Of a DNA stretch of 64,000 nucleotides, positions 12,123-25,602 are shown one piece after another. Below the pieces are notes generated by a model. That model did not search any database and had not been told where the DNA came from. It saw only the letters and a program-made list of their open reading frames with translations. The number at the start of each line of letters is the position of its first letter. Within the stretch, counting starts at the first letter, position 1. Made by a program: the position numbers and the translations under genes. The stretch lies in contig JAOPHQ010003130.1 of assembly GCA_030340625.1 (NCBI GenBank), positions 62,001 through 126,000 of the forward strand, read 5' to 3'. The stretch comes from Merluccius polli (taxonomy: Eukaryota; Chordata; Actinopteri; Gadiformes; Merlucciidae).

Positions 12123-13221
12123 GGGGGGCATTTTATGCCAGCGAACTATACTAAAACGTGTGTACAGCGCCTATGCGATGACATCAAACCTCTAACGTGC
12201 GCGTGTAAATTCCATTCACTTTCAATGGACAGACGAGCGCCACGTAGGCGTCACGTAGACGCTGCACACGCGTTGTTGCGCATACGCCTACGTGACGTGT
12301 GCGTGACGGGTGAACGACGCCTCAAATACGTGACGTGAATACCACGCGTGACTGTTAAGTACAATTCTACACGAGCGTACAGCACGCGCTGTGTAGTGTT
12401 TGTGGAAATCCAATGGCGACGGGTCATTGGTGCCGTGCCGCGCGTTAACGCAGCGGACGCCTGTGCGCACGCTCGTCTCAACGTACAAATAATCATTTAC
12501 TTTATGATGACGAATTTTGAGTTTAAGAGCTGCTTCGCTTCACAATTCAAGCAGTCCAAGAGAGACGATGTGACAGTTTAGGGACGGGCGGCCATAGGAG
12601 GTTCGGGACATTTCCCGAACGGCCGGACGATTTCAGGCCGAGCCGGCCGGCCGTCATTTTTTAACATTTTTATTTTGTATTTTTAGTTTTGTGTATTATT
12701 ATTTTTGGGCCGGTCCAGATTTTTGGGCCGGTCCAGGACTATCATAATACGTCGGTCGTAGACCTGGGGTGCGCTACGATCCCCCTCGGGTCCGCGGCTG
12801 GGTCCGGTGCCCCCCCGTTGACAATCGCCCCCCCCCCCCCCCCCCCCCCCCCCTTTGACAATCGCGCCGAATTCTGTTCCCACTCCAGCCCTGGTCCCCA
12901 CCACTTCTAAAACCAAACTGACGCTCTTGCATGTAGGCCTAGCTTTTGTCAGTTTGATATTTCGTTATTACATTTTAAACAATAAACAGACCGTTTTTTC
13001 CGGGTTTTTTTTTGTCTGGGTTATTTGTACATTGAGACGAGCGTGCACACAGGCGTCCGCTGCGTTCGCACGTGGCATGACACTTATCACCCGTCACCCC
13101 TTCAGTTTTGGCGTACTCGCAATACGCGTGCCTGTACGCACGCGTATTTTCAGTCTTTATGCAGACGTAGGCGACGCGGTTTAGGCGTTTTAGTATAGTT
13201 CGCTGGCATGAAATGCCCCCC
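12123..13221. mobile_element. Inverted-repeat DNA element with GGGGGGCATT termini
   Basis: Termini at 12123-12158 and 13186-13221 are 36-bp inverted repeats with one mismatch, starting GGGGGGCATTT. The flanking bases give a 2-bp duplication that can be read as AT outside the G-run or TA one base further in. The first reading with G-rich ends resembles ISL2EU-type elements; this assignment is tentative. A second inverted pair (about 12416-12498 with 13016-13098) lies inside. The interior is unusually GC- and CpG-rich, with GGCCGG motifs, and holds a C26 run at 12828-12853. No transposase is recognised. Confidence 0.7.
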
Positions 13222-13224
13222 ATA

Positions 13225-13230
13225 CACGCG

Positions 13231-13318
<88 letters not shown>
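13225..13318. repeat. (CG)n-(CA)n microsatellite
   Basis: A short CG run merging into a long CA tract immediately beside the right end of the inverted-repeat element. Confidence 0.95.
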
Positions 13319-13433
13319 ACTCTAAAAATTACCAAAATATTGATTTGAAAATCAAAACAGTATTTGCAAGTATTTGCCTATGCAAAAAAAACACATACAA
13401 ATATTATAGAGAGGAATCATATTCAAATCTAAC

Positions 13434-15836
13434 CTCTAGTGGAGAGTCTGGTTCGTCCAGGATGCTCTTTTCACTCTGTATTCGCTGCATGGTCCCTGTA
13501 GAACTGGGGTCCATTATCAGAACGTTCTGACTACCAGCTCTGCCGAACTTACAGTCACTCTTTCTGGAGTCAGTGGTCCTGCACACCTCGTAATTGTACA
13601 CGTGCTGGAGAGTCCCTGTCCCCAATGTGTCAGAGTAACGTGGTGGATAGTATGGAATCACCGGGAGATTGGAGTGATACAGGATACGAGACTGTCTCCA
13701 TCTGTAGATTTTCACTGAGATAATAACCACTAAACACGTGATGAAGAGAAAGGAAACTACAGCCAAAGCCAAGACTAAGTAAAAAGTCAGGTTGTCATTG
13801 TACTCCTTGTCGTGTGTAAAGTCAGTGAACTCCGAGAGCACTTCAGGGAAGCTGTCCGCCACCGCCACGTTAACAATGACTGTAGCTGAACGAGAGGGCT
13901 GTCCGTTGTCCTCCACTATAACAGTCAGTCTTTGTTTCACAGCATCTTTATCAGTGACTTGGCGGATAGTTCTTATTTCTCCATTCTGTAAGCCCACTTC
14001 AAACAGCGCCCTGTCTGTGGCTTTCTGTAGTTTATAGGAGAGCCAGGCGTTCTGTCCAGAGTCCACATCAACAGCCACCACTTTAGTGACCAGATAGCCC
14101 ACATCAGCTGAACGAGGCACCATTTCGGCCACAAGAGAACCACCAGTCTGGACTGGATACAGAACCTGAGGGGCGTTATCGTTCTGGTCCTGGATCAGTA
14201 TTTTCACACTCGCATTGCTACTGAGGGGAGGAGAGCCTCCATCTTGTGCTGTAACGCGAAACTGAAAATGTTTAATCTGCTCGTAGTCAAAAGAGCGGAC
14301 TGCATGTATAACTCCACTGTCAGCACTAACAGACACATAAGAGGAGACGGGCACGCCATTAATAGAAGACGAATCATCTAAAATGTAGGAAACTCGGGCG
14401 TTCTGCTTCCAGTCAACATCGCTAGCTTTAATTGTGTGGATGGAAACACCCGGTGTGTTATTTTCAACAATGAAAGCCTCATACGAGCCTCTCTCAAAAA
14501 CTGGCGCGTTGTCGTTTACGTCCGAGACCTGTAGTCTGAGAGTGACGCTGCTGGAGAGCGCGGGCAGTCCCTGATCAGAACACGTCACGGTGATGTTGTA
14601 CTCCGCCGCTCTCTCGCGGTCGAGAATACTGTCTGTCACGAGGCTGTAGAAACCGTTAGATGCCGTCTCAATGCTAAATTCGATGTTTTCATTCAAAGCA
14701 CACGTGACCTCTCCGTTATTCTCAGAGTCTGGGTCGTGCGCACTCATAACAGCGACAACTGTCTGTAAGGTCGCATCCTCTGACAACATCGGCGTTGTGG
14801 ATATAAGATCAATGACTGGGCTATTGTCATTTACATCCGTTACGTCCAGCATTATCTTACATGAGTCATACAACCCACCGAGATCTTTTGCCTTGATATC
14901 TATCTGGTAGTGTTTGGATGTTTCATAATCTAGCTCTCCACTCAAATGTATTTGCCCACTGTTTTCATCTATTTTAAACATGTTTACAATGTTATCAGTA
15001 CTACTCGAAATAGAGTATGTTACTTGACCATTCGAACCATGGTCTTTATCACTAGCACTTACAATCGTTACTAATGTTCCTTTTGGTGAATTCTCAACTA
15101 AACTCGCAGTATACACGGCATGCGTAAACGTCGGGGCATTGTCATTTGCGTCTAAAACAGTTATTTCAATTTGTGCCGTACCTGTCAATTGTGGTTCGCC
15201 TCCGTCTATTGCTGTTAATATCATATTAAACTGTTCTTGATTCTCACGATCGAGGGGTTTCTGTAGTACCATTTCTACCTCCTTTCTTCCATCTGCGTGG
15301 TCGTGCAATTTCAAAATGAAATGATCTGTTGGATTTAGAGAGTAGCTCTTAAGGCCATTTTCTCCTACATCAGAGTCGGATGCGGGCTCCAAGATAAATT
15401 TTGCTCCTTTTGCAGCCGATTCACTGATCTCGAAAATCACCCTGTCCGTTTTAAAAACAGGGGCATTGTCATTCACATCTTTTATTTCTACCGTGACACG
15501 GTAAAATTCGATTGGGTTTTCTAGAATTATCTGAAAATGTAAAGCGCACGGAGTAGTCTGTTTGCAGACCGTCTCGCGATCTATGCTTTCCTTCACCAGC
15601 AGCACTCCCCTTTCTTTATCGAGCGCAATATATTCAGCAACATTACCAAAATGTAATCGAGCTTTTCCTGTTTTTAATCGTTTTAAATCCAACCCTAAAT
15701 CCCCTGCTATATTACCAACTAATGAGCCTTTAGACATTTCTTCCGGAATAGAGTAGGTGATCTGCCCGAATGCCGAGCTAAGACAGCATAGCCAGATATG
15801 CAACAAGATTTGCCGTGCCATTGTTCTGTTCAGCAT
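13434..15836 (-). CDS. pcdhg: Variable exon E, gamma-type clustered protocadherin
   Basis: 801 codons from ATG 15836 (MLNRTMARQILLH) to donor CTAGAG|GTTAGA at 13434. The signal peptide ends before GQITYSIPEEMSKGS, an unusual IT for VS at the mature N terminus. EC1 has CKQTTPC and LHFGN where relatives have IYTGD. There are five calcium linkers (DVNDN, DANDN, DVNDN, DVNDN, DQNDN). EC5 has an extra Ser (DDSSSINGVPVSS). The EC6, membrane and stub segments are the shared family sequence with SATVIVN. The upstream spacer carries a conserved CGCT box. The downstream spacer holds a long CA tract and an inverted-repeat element. The exon is intact. Confidence 0.95.
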
Positions 15837-16084
15837 TTATCCAGACGCCACGGATGGTCGATTATAATCCGTTTTTATCGTATATCCAGTTCGCTGTTAC
15901 GATCAGGTTGCAAATAAGAATGCCAAAATCCAATGAATTGTAAAATAAGTTACAGCATTTTCCGATCTGTGAGGTAAGAGTAATGTTCTCAAAATGCGTC
16001 GTGTTTCTTCCTCCTCGTAGCATAATGTCGACGGCAGGCCTAAGAGGTAGCAGCGGAGAAAAAGGCTTATACATTTCACTCTTT

Positions 16085-16106
16085 GGCAAACAGCGGCCCT
16101 AAGAGT
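16085..16106 (-). promoter_or_regulatory. CGCT-box element of exon E promoter
   Basis: Minus strand ACTCTTAGGGCCGCTGTTTG, 249 bp upstream of the ATG. Confidence 0.76.
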
Positions 16107-16397
16107 CCAACATGCAACACTGCAGAGAACGGGGAGTCGGACATAAAAATGTAATATAGGAAATACAACCGTATTACAATGAATATGCACGTTGCTGACA
16201 ATGGTTAAACCCAATATAGTTTCATGCTTTTGTAAGGAATTCTATTGAACATAGGAACAAACATTATGTTAAACAAAAACAAAAAACGACAATGCATTTA
16301 CAAAGGGACATTATGCAGAGAAAGAATAAAGGGGACACACCACAAACAGATAAAGAGACCATGAGAGAGAATGATAAAGAGAGTGATTCGTTTTGTC

Positions 16398-16418
16398 GTG
16401 CTGTCCATGGTACCAGAA
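16398..16418 (-). promoter_or_regulatory. Decayed RE1-like site upstream of exon E promoter
   Basis: The GGACAGC half is intact but the other half reads TTCTGGTACC with one extra base. It sits at the position expected from B, D, H and K and is probably non-functional. Confidence 0.3.
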
Positions 16419-16539
16419 CGAGATACAAGCTGCTGGAACTATTTTTGGTCAAATGTCAGATTATGCCAAATGTGGGTTTATTATTGAATATTAAAAACAC
16501 ATCAACACGTATTCATATCTTACATTTTTATAGACTAAC

Positions 16540-18942
16540 CTCAAGAGGAGAGTCTGGTTCGTCCAGGATGCTCTTTTCACTCTGTATTCGCTGCATGGTC
16601 CCTGTAGAACTGGGGTCCATTATCAGAACGTTCTGACTACCAGCTCTGCCGAACTTACAGTCACTCTTTCTGGAGTCAGTGGTCCTACACACCTCGTAAT
16701 TGTACACATGCTGGAGAGTCCCTGTCCCCAAAGTGTCTGAGTAACGTGGTGGATAGTATGGAATCACCGGGAGATTGGAGTGATAAAGGATACGAGACTG
16801 TCTCCATCTGTAGATTTTCACTGAGATAATAACCACTAAACACGTGATGAAGAGAAAGGAAACTACAGCCAAAGCCAAGACTAAGTAAAAAGTCAGGTTG
16901 TCATTGTACTCCTTGTCGTGTGTAAAGTCAGTGAACTCCGAGAGCACTTCAGGGAAGCTGTCCGCCACCGCCACGTTAACAACGACTGTAGCTGAACGAG
17001 AGGGCTGTCCGTTGTCCTCCACTATAACAGTCAGTCTTTGTTTCACAACATCTTTATCAGTGACTTGGCGGATAGTTCTTATTTCTCCATTCTGTAAGCC
17101 CACTTCAAACAGCGCCCTGTCTGTGGCTTTCTGTAGTTTATAGGAGAGCCAGGCATTCTGTCCAGAGTCCACATCAACAGCCACCACTTTAGTGACCAGA
17201 TAGCCCACATCTGCTGAACGAGGCACCATTTCAGCCACCAGAGAACCACCAGTCTGGACTGGATACAGAACCTGAGGGGCGTTGTCGTTCTGGTCCTGGA
17301 TCAGTATTTTCACGCTCACATTACTACTGAGGGGAGGAGAGCCTCCATCTTGTGCTTTAACGCGAAACTGAAAATCTTTAATCTGCTCGTAGTCAAAAGA
17401 GCGGACTGCATGTATAACTCCACTGTCAGCACTAACAGACACATAAGAAGAGACCGGCACTCCGTTAAAAAAAGAGTCTTCTAATATGTAAGAAACTCGG
17501 GCGTTCTGGTTCCAGTCTGCATCTATTGCGTTCATCGTGAAAATCGAAATGCCTGGTGCGTTGTTTTCTACTACGAATGCTTCATATGAGCTGCTCTCGA
17601 ACACTGGAGCGTTATCATTTATATCTGTAATCTTTAAGCTGAGAGTGACGCTGCTGGAGAGCGACGGTACCCCGCGATCAGAACACGTCACGGTGATATT
17701 ATATTGGGTTGCTACTTCCCTGTCTAATGTTACTTCCGTAGTCACACTATAAAACCCGTTCATTGTTGAATCTATCTTAAACGGAAGACCTATTTTATCG
17801 ATCAAATTGCATTCCACCTCTCCGTTATTTTCAGAGTCTGGGTCAGTTATGCTTAACATTGCTATAACCGTGTTTGGTGGAGAGTCCTCCAGTATATATT
17901 CTAATTTAGAAACGATATTTGGATGGGGTCTGTTGTCGTTCGTATCGATGACATCGACTATCACCTTACTTGAGTCGGAGAGTCCTCCGTTGTCTACAGC
18001 TTCGATATCAATTTGATAATGTTTAGCTTTTTCGTAATCAATTTCGCCAATCAAGATAATTTCCCCACTCTGTTTATCCACCTGAAATAGCTCAGTCAAA
18101 CGATGCTTGCTGTTGGAAATTAAGTATGATACATCACCGTTTGAACCTTTGTCCTTGTCAGTTGCACTAACGGTCATCATTTTTGTGCCCTTAGGAGAAT
18201 TTTCCATTATTTTGGCTTTGTAAATAGGTTTCGTGAACACAGGGGAATTGTCATTCACATCCAATACAGTAATGTATATCTGCATCGTCCCTGACATTTG
18301 CGGCTCTCCTCCATCCATGGCAGTCAACAGCAATGACAATTGTTCGTTTTGTTCCCGATCGAGAGATTTCTGTAAAACCATATCTACTTTTTTACTTCCG
18401 TCGAGCTGGTTTTCTAGTTTCAATGCGAAGTTATCAGTAGGATTAAGCGAATAGCTTTGGAGGCCATTTAGGCCTATGTCTAAATCTATGGCTTTCTCCA
18501 AAACAAATTTGGATCCTATAATTGCAGATTCGCTAATTTCAAATCGCTTCACGTTGTTCGAAAAACTGGGAGTATTGTCGTTTATATCAGTAATTTCTAC
18601 CGTCACACGAAACAATTCCATTGGAGTTTCAATAATTATCTGGAAATGTAAAACACAAGGCGTAGTCTCGCCACATAACAATTCTCTGTCTATTTTTTCT
18701 TTGATGACAAGGACTCCTCTTTCTTTATCCAGCGATATGTATTCCGTACTGCCTCCTGTATACACACGAGCCTTCCCCGACTTTAATCTTTTAACATCTA
18801 ACGCTAAATCCTGAACGATATTTCCGACGACAGAACCCGTCGCCATTTCCTCGGGAATAGAATAACTGACCTGGCTGAGCACATAACTGAAAGAAAGGAC
18901 GAGGATAAACAACACGTCCACCGTCTTTGTTCTCCACTGCAT
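16540..18942 (-). CDS. pcdhg: Variable exon F, gamma-type clustered protocadherin
   Basis: 801 codons from ATG 18942 (MQWRTKTVDVLFILVL) to donor CTTGAG|GTTAGT at 16540. The signal peptide ends near residue 23 before SQVSYSIPEEMATGSVVG. EC1 has CGETTPC, and EC2-EC4 are most like exon C (SNSKHRL, SGEIILIGEIDYEK). EC6 has KDVVKQRL where others have KDAVKQRL. The TM and cytoplasmic stub are the shared family sequence ending SPLE. The donor hexamer GTTAGT is intermediate between the GTTAGA of its left-hand neighbours and the GTGAGT of exons I-R. The exon is intact; the encoded receptor is expected at neuronal surfaces after splicing to the constant exons. Confidence 0.95.
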
Positions 18943-19677
18943 GTTCCCTTTTGTTCCACAGCAAGATTATCCAGAAAAAGTCATATAGATCTTGATAGTA
19001 GATGACGGCAAACGAAACAACTCAAAATCCTTGTATCATGATTCAAATAAAGAAAAATATATCGCTGGTGTTGCTCCTTTGTAATACGACTGTGCGATCC
19101 GGCAGTCTTTTTCTAATGCATCCATTTTATAGAGGAGGTTCACATATTGCGTATGAAACTGCTGCACAACGGTCTACAGCGTCCCTTTGAGTTCAAAATG
19201 TAAAACTACAGGAACTAGGATCACAACATTTCCTCGCTCATATACACGCCTCACTGTATAACAAGGAATGTCGAAGATTAAAAAAAGGCTATTTTGAAAA
19301 TGATATTTAGACTAGACACTGTTGGTGAAGTTGTATTATATTACATCAACACTTTTCAAGTTGATTGGAAGAAAAACAATAACCTAATGTTCAACCTAAA
19401 GTAGGTCATTTTTTGCATTAGAAGGCTACAGATGAACAACACATTATGCTTAATTAACGTGTTTAAGCATATTTATTAATTAATTACATTTTGACATTGC
19501 TTAAATCTTGAACTGCGACAAAACAGGTTATTTCTGGAAATTATAATGAAAGCTAGGTGATTTAAAAAACACATCCAAAGAAAGAGACAAAATAAGAAAA
19601 CACAAATGTAGCTCTCCAAGGTCCTGCAAAACAGAAACAAGCAAGGAAGGGAAAAGGGGTCATGGACATTTTCTAAC
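18943..19677. other. F-G spacer
   Basis: Exon F promoter only. The remaining ~480 bp is AT-rich with nothing recognised. Confidence 0.8.
19171..19194 (-). promoter_or_regulatory. CGCT-box element of exon F promoter
   Basis: Minus strand CTCAAAGGGACGCTGTAGAC, 229 bp upstream of the ATG; the right end is degenerate. Confidence 0.72.
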
Positions 19678-22077
19678 CTCTAGTGGAGAGTCTGGTTCAT
19701 CCAGGATGCTCTTTTCACTCTGTATTCGCTGCATGGTCCCTGTAGAACTGGGGTCCATTATCAGAACGTTCTGACTACCAGCTCTGCCGAACTTACAGTC
19801 ACTCTTTCTGGAGTCAGTGGTCCTGCACACCTCGTAATTGTACACATGCTGGAGAGTCCCTGTCCCCAAAGTGTCTGAATAACGTGGTGGATAATATGGA
19901 ATCACCGGGAGATTGGAGTGATACAGGATACGAGACTGTCTCCATCTGTAGATTTTCACTGAGATAATAACCACTAAACACATGATGAAGAGAAAGGAAA
20001 CTACAGCCAAAGCCAAGACTAAGTAAAAAGTCAGGTTGTCATTGTACTCCTTGTCGTGTGTAAAGTCAGTGAACTCCGAGAGCACTTCAGGGAAGCTGTC
20101 CGCCACCGCCACGTTAACAATGACTGTAGCTGAACGAGAGGGCTGTCCGTTGTCCTCCACTATAACAGTCAGTCTTTGTTTCACAGCATCTTTATCAGTG
20201 ACTTGGCGGATAGTTCTTATTTCTCCATTCTGTAAGCCCACTTCAAACAGCGCCCTGTCTGTGGCTTTCTGTAGTTTATAGGAGAGCCAGGCGTTCTGTC
20301 CAGAGTCCACATCAACAGCCACCACTTTAGTGACCAGATAGCCCACATCTGCCGAACGAGGCACCATTTCAGCCACCAGAGAACCACCAGTCTGGACTGG
20401 ATACAGAACCTGAGGTGCGTTGTCGTTCTGGTCCTGGATCAGTATTTTCACACTCACATTACTACTGAGGGGAGGAGAGCCTCCATCTTGTGCTTTAACG
20501 CAAAACTGAAAATCTTTAATCTGCTCGTAGTCAAAAGAGCGGACTGCATGTATAACTCCACTGTCAGCACTAATGGACACATAAGAGGAGATGGGCACAC
20601 CGTTTAAAGAGGAGTCCTCTAATATGTATGCAATCCGGGCGTTCTGGTTCCAATCTAGATCGCTGGCTTTCAGTACAAATATAGACTGGCCTGGTGAGTT
20701 GTTTTCTACAATAGAGGCTTCATATAAGCTCATTTCAAATACTGGTGGGTTATCATTTATATCTGCTATCTGTATTATAAAATGTACACTACTGGACAGC
20801 GATGGTACTCCCTCATCCGAACAAATAACAATGATGCTGTACTCAACGGCTCCCTCTCTGTCTAATTCACTATCAGTCACCATGCTATAGAAACCACTTG
20901 ACGTGGTTTTAATAGTGAATGGGATGTTATTGTTGTTTATCTGGCACTTGACTTTGCCATTGTTTTCTGAATCGGGGTCGTGAACAGTAAACATTACAAT
21001 AACTGTATTGGCAGGAGAGTCCTCTGGTATAGAATTCGAATTGGAAATAACACCAATTATAGGGACGTTATCGTTCACATCAATAACATCAACTATTATC
21101 TTACTGGAATCAGAGAGGCCACCGCTATCATTTGCCTCAATATCTATTTGGTAGATACTGGCTCTTTCAAAGTCAATCTCTCCATTTAATATCACCTCGC
21201 CATTTTCATTTATGTAAAATGTGTCTGAATCGCTATCCATTGCTGTTGAAATCGAATACGATATATCACTGTTAGTGCCTTTATCTGAATCTGTAGCACT
21301 TACCCTCGTGACTATTGTCCCTTTGACAGAATTCTCTGTTAGCTTTACCTTGTAAACTGACTGCGTAAAAATCGGAGCATTGTCGTTTGCATCTAACACT
21401 GTTATATCAATCTGTACCGTGCCAGATCGCTGCGGTTCTCCTCCATCCACAGCGGTCAACATTAATGATATCCCTTCCTGTCTCTCTCGATCCAACGGTT
21501 TTTGTAAAACCATTTCTACTTTCCTATTTCCGTCAGGTTGATTTTGGAGTTTGAGCGAGAAATTATCCGTTGGTTTTAGACGGTATCCTTGTAGTCCATT
21601 TAAGCCTATGTCTGCATCCACCGCCCTATCTAACACAAATTTAGACCCCGTGACTGCCGACTCGCTAATTTCGAAGCGTTTCTCGCTGTTTTTAAAACTG
21701 GGACTATTGTCATTTATGTCGGTTATTTCTACAGTTATTCGAAACATCTCAATTGGTTTTTCGAGAATAATCTGGAAATGTAAAGCGCAAGGTGTCGACT
21801 GTCCACATAGCGACTCTCTGTCTATTCTCTCTTTTATAATGAGGACACCCCTTTCTCTACTCAGCTCGATGTATTCTACACGGTCTCCTGTATAAATACG
21901 CGCTTTTCCTGACTTAAATCGCTGTAAATCGATGCCTAAATCCTGAGCAATATTACCAACAATTGAACCTTTCGCCATTTCTTCAGGAATTGAGTAACTG
22001 ACCTGTCCGAGCACCGAACCGAGGCAGAGGATTGAAATGAAAAACGCTACTTGCCGCCTCATTGTTCCGCTTGGCAT
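19678..22077 (-). CDS. pcdhg: Variable exon G, gamma-type clustered protocadherin
   Basis: 800 codons from ATG 22077 (MPSGTMRRQVAFF; Met 6 is an alternative start with A at -3) to donor CTAGAG|GTTAGA at 19678. The signal peptide ends before GQVSYSIPEEMAKGSIVG. EC1 carries CGQSTPC. The linkers are DINDN, DANDN, DVNDN, DINDN and DQNDN. The end of EC5 reads FQFCVKAQDGG, the Cys variant shared with D, K and L. The membrane helix has FIMCLVV, also seen in P; this is a CpG-type transition and could be recurrent. The stub is the family sequence ending SPLE. The exon is intact. Confidence 0.95.
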
Positions 22078-22340
22078 TTTCCTTGCAGGCCTATAATAGA
22101 CCTACTATTAATACACCAATATATCGATGTAGTATACCGATCAACAAAACGTAGCCGTTGCTTTTTAGTCCATTCAGCAAAGAGAAAAACAATTGATATT
22201 CCACAACGAAAGCAAGTGAGATATTCTTCGTCTCTGTGTTCGCTGCTTTTGTTACGCCTTAACACGGTAGCAGGGAGGACGTCTATGTGAAATAATGTGC
22301 AAAGTACACTGCTACAATCGTCTGCAAACAGCAAGGAGTT

Positions 22341-22362
22341 GGCCAACAGCGGCACACTGAGT
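22341..22362 (-). promoter_or_regulatory. CGCT-box element of exon G promoter
   Basis: Minus strand ACTCAGTGTGCCGCTGTTGG, 264 bp upstream of the ATG. Confidence 0.76.
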
Positions 22363-22512
22363 ACAAATGAAACAACTGCACGAAGCCTGCACACCTTGAC
22401 GTTAGAATAACGTAACAGCGGTCCTACTTCTGTAATATGTAGCCTACACGTGCGAAAACGTGTAGGCCTAGTTAGTGTCTGTGTGCATGTGTTATATGTC
22501 TTTTTAGGTATT

Positions 22513-22636
<124 letters not shown>

Positions 22637-22889
22637 ATCCCAATATATTATAGCTAACAATCAGTTACATCAATAAAATAATGACAATAAACAGTGGATT
22701 TCACACAAATTCAAGTAATTGCAATGGTTTGGTCAGTGTGTAAATTACTTAATATTGACAGAGAAAAAGCTTTGAATAATTTGTACACAATCCAATAAGC
22801 CACCACAAATATAGTCGTACAATACATGGAGGCTGATAACTTGCAATCTTTGCAATGGTGGGTGAAAATGTTTGACCTCAAAAGTTGAA

Positions 22890-22917
22890 GACACACACAC
22901 ACACAAACACACAAACA

Positions 22918-23001
<84 letters not shown>
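22890..23001. repeat. (AC)n microsatellite
   Basis: An AC tract with a few AAAC interruptions at its left end, in the exon H 3' flank. Confidence 0.95.
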
Positions 23002-23007
<6 letters not shown>

Positions 23008-23148
23008 TAAGAGAAAATAATTCAATTCTAAATAGGATTTGTTTACTGATATGTTTGTACAGCCATTTATATGATAGAAAGTAAGCATATATAAACATAA
23101 ATAATATAATTATAATATTATAAAGAATCACAGTGGAACTGTTCTAAC

Positions 23149-25602
23149 CTCTAGTGGAGAGTCTGGTTCGTCCAGGATGCTCTTTTCACTCTGTATTCGC
23201 TGCATGGTCCCTGTAGAACTGGGGTCCATTATCAGAACGTTCTGACTACCAGCTCTGCCGAACTTACAGTCACTCTTTCTGGAGTCGGTGGTCCTGCACA
23301 CCTCGTAATTGTACACGTGCTGGAGAGTCCCTGTGCCCAAAGTGTCTGAGTAACGTGGTGGATAATATGGAATCACCGGGAGATTGGAGTGATACAGGAT
23401 ACGAGACTGTCTCCATCTGTAGATTTTCACTGAGATAATAACCACTAAACATGTGATGAAGAGAAAGGAAACTACAGCCAAAGCCAAGACTAAGTAAAAA
23501 GTCAGGTTGTCATTGTACTCCTTGTCGTGTGTAAAGTCAGTGAACTCCGAGAGCACTTCAGGGAAGCTGTCCGCCACCGCCACGTTAACAACGACTGTAG
23601 CTGAGCGAGAGGGCTGTCCGTTGTCCTCCACTATAACAGTCAGTCTTTGTTTCACAGCATCTTTATCAGTGACTTGGCGGATAGTCCTTATTTCTCCATT
23701 CTGTAAGCCCACTTCAAACAGCGCCCTGTCTGTGGCTTTCTGTAGTTTATAGGAGAGCCAAGCATTCTGTCCAGAGTCCACATCAACAGCCACCACTTTA
23801 GTGACCAGATAGCCCACATCTGCTGAACGAGGCACCATTTCAGCCACCAGAGAACCACCAGTCTGGACTGGATACAGAACCTGAGGGGCGTTGTCGTTCT
23901 GGTCCTGGATCAGTATTTTCACACTCACATTACTACTGAGCGGAGGAGAGCCTCCATCTTGAGCTTTAACACGAAACTGAAAATCTTTAATCTGCTCGTA
24001 GTCAAAAGAGCGGCCTGCATGTATAACTCCACTGTCAGCACTAACAGACACATAAGAGGAGACTGGCACACCGTTAATTAAAGAATCTTCTAGCATGTAG
24101 GAGATGTGAGCATTCTGCTTCCAGTCTGCATCTTTTGCATTAACTGTGAATATAGACAGGCCAGGTGTGTTATTTTCTGTAATGTAGGCCTCGTATGAGC
24201 TTCTTTCGAAGGAGGGGATGTTATCGTTCACATCTGCTATCTGCAAACTTAGTGTCACGCTGCTGGAGAGCGAAGGCACGCCGTTATCAGAACATGTTAC
24301 AATCACACTATATTCACTATCTATCTCTCTGTCTAGCTCCCCATCTGTTACTAATCTGAAGAAGTTATTTGACGATGACGTCATTGTAAAAGGAATATTT
24401 TCATTTGAGAGGCACTTGACTTTTCCATTTTCATTAGCGTCTAAATCTTGAATATTGATCATTGCTACGACCGTACCAGGCTTTACATTCTCTGATATTG
24501 TGGTTGATTTTGACATAATATCGATAGTTGGAGGGTTATCATTAGTGTCAATAACTTCAATGATAACTTTACACACATCGGAGTGGCCACCTTCATCTCT
24601 GGCTTGGACGTGTAATTCATAATGTTTTAACTTTTCATAATCGAGAGATCCTATCAATTTAACGGTGCCATCAGCATCGTCTACATTAAACAATTCGAGT
24701 GTTCCCTCAGCAATATTCGCTAATGAATAATGAACCGTGCCATGCGACCCTTGATCTGCATCAGATGCGCTGACTGTCGTTAAAACGGTGCCCTTTGTGG
24801 CATTTTCTTTGACACTCGTCTTATATTCTGCTTGCGTACACACAGGTGCGTTATCATTTACGTCCAGCACCGTAACATGGATTTGCATTGTTCCTGATAG
24901 CTGCGGTTCGCCGCCATCCACGGCCGTCAACACTAAAAACAAACTCTCCTGATTCTCTCGGTCGAGAGGCTTTTTTAAAACCATCTCAACATTTCGGCTA
25001 CCTTTGCGATAAGGGTTTAAAACAAAAGTGTCACTTGTTCGCAACGAATAGCTTTGGAGACCGTTAACCCCCACATCATCATCAATGGCATTTTCTAATA
25101 CAAATTTAGCTCCAATTAAAGCAATTTCACTGATATCGAATTTCATCATCTTGTTTTTGAAAACGGGAGCATTATCATTAATGTCTATTATTTCAACTTT
25201 GACTGAGTACAATTCCATAGGATTTTCTAAAATGATCTGGAAATCAAGAGCGCAAGGCGTCGTCTGTCTGCAGAGCGCCTCTCGGTCTATTGTGTTTTTG
25301 ATGACGAGAATCCCTCGTTCTTTATTCAACTCGATGTATTCTGAACTGTCTCCTGTATAAATACGAGCCTTACCAGATTTAAGTCTTTTGAAATCTAAAC
25401 CTAAATCCTGTGCTATGTTTCCGACTAACGAACCTTTCTCCATTTCTTCAGGAACGGAGTAACTAACCTGCCCAAGCACCAGATTACCGGAGAAATTCCA
25501 CATTAAAAACACCAGCGCTACTTGCCGTCTCATTGTTCCGTTTAGCATGTATCCTGTTAGAAAACGTACAAACATATCCATCAAAGAGCGGCAGCCTGCC
25601 AT
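23149..25602 (-). CDS. pcdhg: Variable exon H, gamma-type clustered protocadherin
   Basis: The exon is open upstream of 25602, but the codon there is TTG; the first ATG is 25602 (ATCATGG context), giving 818 codons to donor CTAGAG|GTTAGA at 23149. Two internal starts fit the family better: ATG 25548 (MLNGTMRRQ, aligning with E and G and about 230 bp from the CGCT box) and ATG 25533. The signal peptide core ends before GQVSYSVPEEM. EC1 has CRQTTPC. EC2 has the NPYRKGSRNVEMVLKK signature shared with K and L. EC3 begins with an odd APVCTQAEY cysteine. EC5 has IHAGRSFD for the usual IHAVRSFD. H is a near-duplicate of K. The exon is intact. Confidence 0.93.

Larger units (their letters stand above)
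11348..13433. other. D-E spacer
   Basis: Exon D promoter, an AT repeat, an RE1-like site, the inverted-repeat element and a CA repeat. No coding sequence is supported. Confidence 0.82.
15837..16539. other. E-F spacer
   Basis: Exon E promoter and a decayed RE1-like site; otherwise unremarkable. Confidence 0.8.

Noticed and set aside
12135..13184. Small open frames inside the GC-rich inverted-repeat element
   Set aside because: No recognisable transposase motifs, overlapping on both strands, with length explained by GC richness.
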